In this document: positions 42,539 through 46,045 of the stretch, one piece after another
How the letters are laid out: every line of letters starts with the position of its first letter
Position numbering within the stretch: position 1 is the stretch's first letter
DNA from: Aliiruegeria lutimaris
Lineage (GTDB): Bacteria > Pseudomonadota > Alphaproteobacteria > Rhodobacterales > Rhodobacteraceae
Length of the DNA stretch: 46,045 nt
Assembly (NCBI RefSeq): GCF_900099935.1
Contig: NZ_FNEK01000037.1
Location: 1 to 46,045, forward strand
Direction of reading: 5' to 3'
The notes under the pieces: generated by a model
The model's database searches: none
Told to the model about the DNA's origin: nothing
Seen by the model: only the letters and a program-made list of their open reading frames with translations
Translations under genes and position numbers: made by a program

Positions 42539-43054
42539 TCAATCCAGATCGTATTGCATGTAGATGAAATAGGGATCGACCTCGATCGGATCGGAGCATT
42601 CGGGATAGCGGTCGATGAACCGGAACCCGATGCTTTCGTAAATACGCAGCATGTCCCGATTGTTCCGGAGCGCGTTCACGAGGAGGGTTGTCCAACCCAT
42701 TTCGCGCGCGGCGTTGATCCGGGCATCGACGATGGCGCGTCCAAGCCGGTGGCCGGTGGCCTCGGGCCGGACATAGAGGCGTTTCAGCTCGCCCGCGCCG
42801 GTACGCGCCTGGTGCAGCGTGCCGCACCCGACGAGCCGGTCACTTTCGTCATGCACCAGGATGAGCCGTCCGGTCGGGGGTAGAACCCTATGCAGGTTAG
42901 GCCAGAAAGAGGCGATCAGGTCCTGCGGTGTGTAGCGAGGCGGGCCGCCGGCCACTGCGAGTTTTTTCAGGATGACGCCGTAATATTCCAGTAGCAACGC
43001 GTCGAGCGCGGGCCGGTCGGCAACTTCCGTCACGGAGGATATCCTGTAGGTCAT
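42539..43054 (-). CDS. GNAT family N-acetyltransferase
   Basis: Acetyltransferase of 171 residues with the acetyl-CoA-binding motif A (LKRLYVRPEATGHRLGRAIVDARINAARE) and the motif B end (LRIYESIGFRFIDRYPE). Substrate unknown. ATG 43054 is chosen because GGAAG lies eight bases upstream and the protein begins MTYRISSVTEV; the open frame extends 34 codons further. It lies 92 bp behind the NTF2-like gene on the same strand. Confidence 0.87.
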   Translation of the reverse strand: MTYRISSVTEVADRPALDALLLEYYGVILKKLAVAGGPPRYTPQDLIASFWPNLHRVLPPTGRLILVHDESDRLVGCGTLHQARTGAGELKRLYVRPEATGHRLGRAIVDARINAAREMGWTTLLVNALRNNRDMLRIYESIGFRFIDRYPECSDPIEVDPYFIYMQYDLD

Positions 43055-43146
43055 CTTTCCAGCTTCCGTGCTTTCGTTCGAACCAGGCGCTGACCCGATG
43101 CCGGCCCTGGTAGGCGCCGAAATGCGCGCCGCAGTGGTGCCCACCA

Positions 43147-43560
43147 TCACGCCCACCCGAGCTGACGCAGCGCCTGAGCGTCATTCCATATCTTGGTCAT
43201 GTGGCTGATCCTGTCGCCCTCAAAGGCTATGACATAGGCATAGTCCGACGCAACCGCGCGCCCCGTGGCAGCCACTGGCCCGCCCGCGCCCGTCTGGGTG
43301 CCGCGGAACACCGCCGACGCGACCACCGTCCCGCGATCCTCGTCAGCCGCAAAAGCCGTCAGTTCGTAGCGTCCGTCCGGGATCGGCACCAGCAGACCCT
43401 TCATCCATTCGGCATATTCGGCGAGGGTTTCCGTTTCGGCCAGCGCATCGGCCTGACAGGAAAAGCTTGCGAAGTCCTTGCACCAGGCCTTGCAGGCGGC
43501 CCAACCTCCACCCGTCTCGCAGGCTTCGAAAAAATCACGCGCAGTCTGTTCGATTGTCAT
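43147..43560 (-). CDS. NTF2-like (SnoaL-type) protein
   Basis: Small cone-fold protein of 137 residues. The N-terminal helix TIEQTARDFFEACETGGGW, the central EYAEWMKGLL and the C-terminal DRISHMTKIWNDAQALRQLGW are typical of SnoaL-like/nuclear-transport-factor-2-like proteins, which include isomerases, dehydratases and ligand binders. The function is unknown. AGGGG sits about eight bases before ATG 43560. It is divergent from the LuxR/TPR regulator across 180 bp, which suggests regulation by it. Confidence 0.82.
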   Translation of the reverse strand: MTIEQTARDFFEACETGGGWAACKAWCKDFASFSCQADALAETETLAEYAEWMKGLLVPIPDGRYELTAFAADEDRGTVVASAVFRGTQTGAGGPVAATGRAVASDYAYVIAFEGDRISHMTKIWNDAQALRQLGWA

Positions 43561-43740
43561 TGGCGTATCCCCTGTCAAACATGACAGAAGGATGCTCTTG
43601 GGATCGCGCCATGGATATCAGGCAGGTGTAGTAAATTGTCATCGCGCCGTGCAGTATTCTGCTACAGCATTTGCATTATTGCGTGATGCCGGCGCCCGGA
43701 ACAGGATGATCGGCCGTTCGAACGAGGACAGTTTCCGCCC

Positions 43741-45159
43741 ATGTCGCCCGACGAGATGCTCAGCCCCCGCGAGATCGAGATCGCCAGCTCCTATGCGGCA
43801 GGTGCCACCTACCAGCAGATCGCCGAGCGCCTGCACCTCGCCCCATCGACCGTCCGCACCCATCTGGCCACGATCTATCGCAAGCTTGGCGTGTCTTCCA
43901 AGCTTGAACTCAGCAAGTTGATCGCCGGCGCCGTCCCGATCGACCCGGCGACGGAATTTCCGCCGCGCCCGGACAAGCCGTCGATTGCCGTTCTGGCCTT
44001 CGAGAACATGTCTGGCGATCCCGCGCAGGAGTATTTCTCCGACGGGATTACCGAGGAGATCATCACCGCGCTCTCCCGCTCGCCATGGCTCTTCATCATC
44101 GCCCGAAACACGACCTTCACCTACAAGGGCCAGAGCGTCGATGTCCGGCGAGTGGCGACAGAACTTGGCGTTCGTTTCGTTCTCGAGGGCAGCGTGCGCC
44201 GGGGCGGCGATCAGGTCCGCGTCACCGCACAGCTGATCGACGGCCTGACCGGCGGCCATATCTGGTCCGAACGTTACGACGGCCGGATCGAGGACGTGTT
44301 CGAATTGCAGGACGAGATCACGCGGCAGGTCGTCGCCTCGATCCAGACCGCCGTACATTTGAACACGATCGAGGAACCGGTGGAACGCCTCAGCCGACCG
44401 GACCTGACCGTTTGGGAGCTGACGATGCGATCGTGGCGCCTGCTCTACGACTTTACCCCGGAGGCCTTAGCTGCCGCCAAGACGCTTCTGGAGCGGGCCC
44501 TGGCGCTCGATCCCGAAAGTTGCGAGGCCAACCTGCTCCTGTCTCTCGTCAACCATCATCAGGCCATCATAGGGTTCGCGCCGGACAGGATGCAGGCGAT
44601 GGAAGCCGCCTATGCGCTTAGCCGGCGGGCGACCCGCCTCGGCGACCGAAACGAATATGCGCATTGGGCGTTTGGTCTCTCCTGCTTGGGGGTGGACCGG
44701 CTCGACGAAGGGATCGCGGCGCTCGAACGGGCCGTGGACCTGAACCCCAATTGTTCGGTCGCCCATGGCAGTCTCGGGACGGCCCTCGCACTGGCGGGAC
44801 GAACCGACAGGGCAATTCGCAACCAGGAGATCGCGATCCGAATGAACCCGAGAGACCCGAGCATCTTTTTCCGTTTTTCCGGTCTTGCCCTCGCGCACTA
44901 CATTGCCGGCCGCTACGAAGTCGCCATCGAATGGGCCGAACGCTCCATTCACCGCATGCCCGGCTGGTATCGCGCGCATTTCATCCTGGCCGCGAGTCAT
45001 GTCGCGCTCGGGCATACCGAGCAGGCAAAGGAGACAGTCCGGGCCTGCCGCGCCGTTCTGCCCGATATCCGTATCTCGGAGATCGACAGGATTCCAATCA
45101 AGGCGACCGGCAAGATGGGGGAGTTGCGTGCCCGCCTGAGTGAAGCCGGGTTTTCCTGA
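43741..45159 (+). CDS. LuxR-type HTH regulator fused to TolB-like and TPR domains
   Basis: Predicted regulator of 472 residues. An N-terminal LuxR/FixJ helix-turn-helix comes first (LSPREIEIASSYAAGATYQQIAERLHLAPSTVRTHLATIYRKLG, residues about 7-50). A TolB/adenylate-cyclase-associated domain follows (IAVLAFENMSGDPAQEYFSDGITEEII ... VLEGSVRRGGDQVRVTAQLID), then TPR-like repeats to the end. Such fusions are common in rhizobia and roseobacters and presumably sense protein partners. The start could also be ATG 43756; neither has a strong ribosome binding site. No membrane segment is seen. Confidence 0.82.
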   Translation: MSPDEMLSPREIEIASSYAAGATYQQIAERLHLAPSTVRTHLATIYRKLGVSSKLELSKLIAGAVPIDPATEFPPRPDKPSIAVLAFENMSGDPAQEYFSDGITEEIITALSRSPWLFIIARNTTFTYKGQSVDVRRVATELGVRFVLEGSVRRGGDQVRVTAQLIDGLTGGHIWSERYDGRIEDVFELQDEITRQVVASIQTAVHLNTIEEPVERLSRPDLTVWELTMRSWRLLYDFTPEALAAAKTLLERALALDPESCEANLLLSLVNHHQAIIGFAPDRMQAMEAAYALSRRATRLGDRNEYAHWAFGLSCLGVDRLDEGIAALERAVDLNPNCSVAHGSLGTALALAGRTDRAIRNQEIAIRMNPRDPSIFFRFSGLALAHYIAGRYEVAIEWAERSIHRMPGWYRAHFILAASHVALGHTEQAKETVRACRAVLPDIRISEIDRIPIKATGKMGELRARLSEAGFS

Positions 45160-45414
45160 GATACGTGCCGCTGAAAATCCGGACGCTGTGACGTGAAAGC
45201 CCGCTTGCCACCCTTGGCCTCGAACGACCTTGTCACCACGATCCGTGGTTATGGGGTAGGTTGCCGACTTGCGGTGGCGCAGAGAGACGCCGGGTTTCGA
45301 GACGGTATGACTGTCGGCTTCCATCTTCTCAGAACCGCCGCATCGCGAATGCAGAGCAAATTCGGCTTCCGCTCTCTCAAGCAATTGCTGCCCAAGCACG
45401 TCTGGGCCAGGCTC

Positions 45415-45555
45415 AGATGCAGGCAACGCAACCGTATGGAGATCATGCCCGGTCGGTTGAAGGATTGGCAGCGTGTCACCACCCGACACGACAAATCTCC
45501 ATTGGTTTTCCTTTCCTCAGTCGCACTGACCAAAACCGTCATCTTGTGGCTTTGA
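45415..45555 (+). pseudogene. IS5-family transposase C-terminal remnant
   Basis: Translated residues RCRQRNRMEIMPGRLKDWQR and the following VTTRHDKSPLVFLSSVALTKTVILWL-stop match the end of IS5-family (IS427-type) transposases, whose DDE catalytic glutamate and YRxRNRIExMFGRLKD signature are familiar; Glu here is in RME. The upstream part of the element is missing or decayed (45160-45414 holds no recognisable frame). The following TGATTGGGCTGGAGCC (45561-45576) may be the edge of its inverted repeat. A dead IS fragment. Confidence 0.75.
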
Positions 45556-45789
45556 AATTGATTGGGCTGGAGCCCAAAGGCTCTCCACCAAAGCGGGTCA
45601 AGTCCAATTTGGATTGCAAACGTTTCCGGACAACCCACGTCGAGTAGCGCCCCGGGCTTTCGCCTCCCATGTCCTCCGGGACAGTATCATCTCCCAAGAA
45701 AGGCCACTAAAGCGTACCGCCAAAAACCTGAATCGTTGGGATTCCGTTGAAGCCTGATCTGTGATTCATCCTGTTTGGGAGGATGGATC

Positions 45790-46045
45790 ATGTCAGCACC
45801 TTTGCCGGACGTGCTGCGGCTGCGGTTTCAGAAGTTGGTTGAAGTAGGGTTAAGCGGGCGCGCGGCAGCGTTGCGGTTAAAGCTGTCGCCAGCAACAGGG
45901 GCCAGATGGGCGCTCTCGATCCGGCGCACGGGCCGTGCCTGTGCCGCTCCCCAAGGTCGTCCCAAAGGCAAGGGAAAGCTCGATCCGCATCGCGCCTTCT
46001 TCGCCGAGATCATCGGGCAGGACGGGGACATCACGATGCCGGAAC
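45790..46045 (+). CDS. IS630-family transposase, 5' part (runs off the window)
   Basis: At least 85 codons from ATG 45790 with no stop before the window ends. GGGAGG precedes the start by about eight bases. The helix-turn-helix segment GLSGRAAALRLKLSPATGAR and the linker GRPKGKGKLDPHRAFFAEII are the usual N-terminus of IS630-type (ISRj/IS1111-like naming varies) transposases. The left inverted repeat should lie in 45700-45789, but I cannot define it without the right end. Intactness cannot be judged. Confidence 0.82.
   Translation, partial: MSAPLPDVLRLRFQKLVEVGLSGRAAALRLKLSPATGARWALSIRRTGRACAAPQGRPKGKGKLDPHRAFFAEIIGQDGDITMPE

Noticed and set aside
42323-42883. Plus-strand 186-codon frame
   Set aside because: Its second half is antisense to a clear GNAT gene, and the first half shows no protein-like features or ribosome binding site.

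Overview
The window looks like a chromosomal segment of a GC-rich alphaproteobacterium, most likely a marine Rhodobacteraceae (Roseobacter group). The evidence is the gene content: class I phaC, a heterotetrameric sarcosine oxidase operon, an rpoD-dnaG pair, KpsS/KpsC/OPX capsule genes and TadE/TadG-like pseudopilins. Codon use is strongly GC-biased and most genes start behind clear AGGAG-type ribosome binding sites. This assignment rests on family recognition; no database search was possible.

Layout, left to right. 0.4-5.6 kb holds a Gfo/Idh/MocA oxidoreductase divergent from PHA synthase (phaC), then oligoendopeptidase F on the minus strand. 5.8-12.8 kb holds riboflavin genes (ribE; nrdR-ribD) split by an oppositely oriented three-gene capsule block (kpsS, an OPX lipoprotein, kpsC). 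12.9-18.8 kb is a minus-strand run: a YjbQ-family enzyme, two tandem paralogous secreted proteins of unknown function, a HlyU-family protein, rpoD and dnaG. 19.1-24.6 kb is the sarcosine oxidase operon, transcribed soxB-(secreted unknown)-soxD-soxA-soxG. 24.8-30.4 kb has a small SH3 secreted protein and an orphan Tad-type surface cluster: two vWA TadG-like proteins, one of them broken, plus TadE-like and TadF-like pseudopilins, with no assembly ATPase or secretin. 30.4-38.8 kb is mostly housekeeping: a membrane protein, pirin, a TetR regulator with a perfect palindromic operator, a lipoprotein, homoserine dehydrogenase, pabB with a Dabb protein, glpX and recJ.

From 38.9 kb the window turns accessory. 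A tRNA-Glu is followed by a truncated phage-type polyvalent/zeta-toxin gene lying exactly between two 17-bp direct repeats, with a small gene nested in another frame behind a strong Shine-Dalgarno sequence. Then come a secreted SGNH hydrolase, a GlcG/HbpS-like protein, about 700 bp without a recognisable gene, a GNAT acetyltransferase, an NTF2-like protein and a LuxR-HTH/TolB-like/TPR regulator. The right edge is an insertion-sequence graveyard: an IS5-family transposase tail and the start of an IS630-type transposase that runs off the end.

The points most worth a second look are the tRNA-Glu-proximal zeta-toxin remnant with its 17-bp repeats and overlapping gene, the tadG paralogue with an in-frame ochre codon and an apparent loss of its natural stop, the exported protein inside the sarcosine oxidase operon, the paired secreted paralogues, and the terminator-like hairpin inside the first codons of kpsC.
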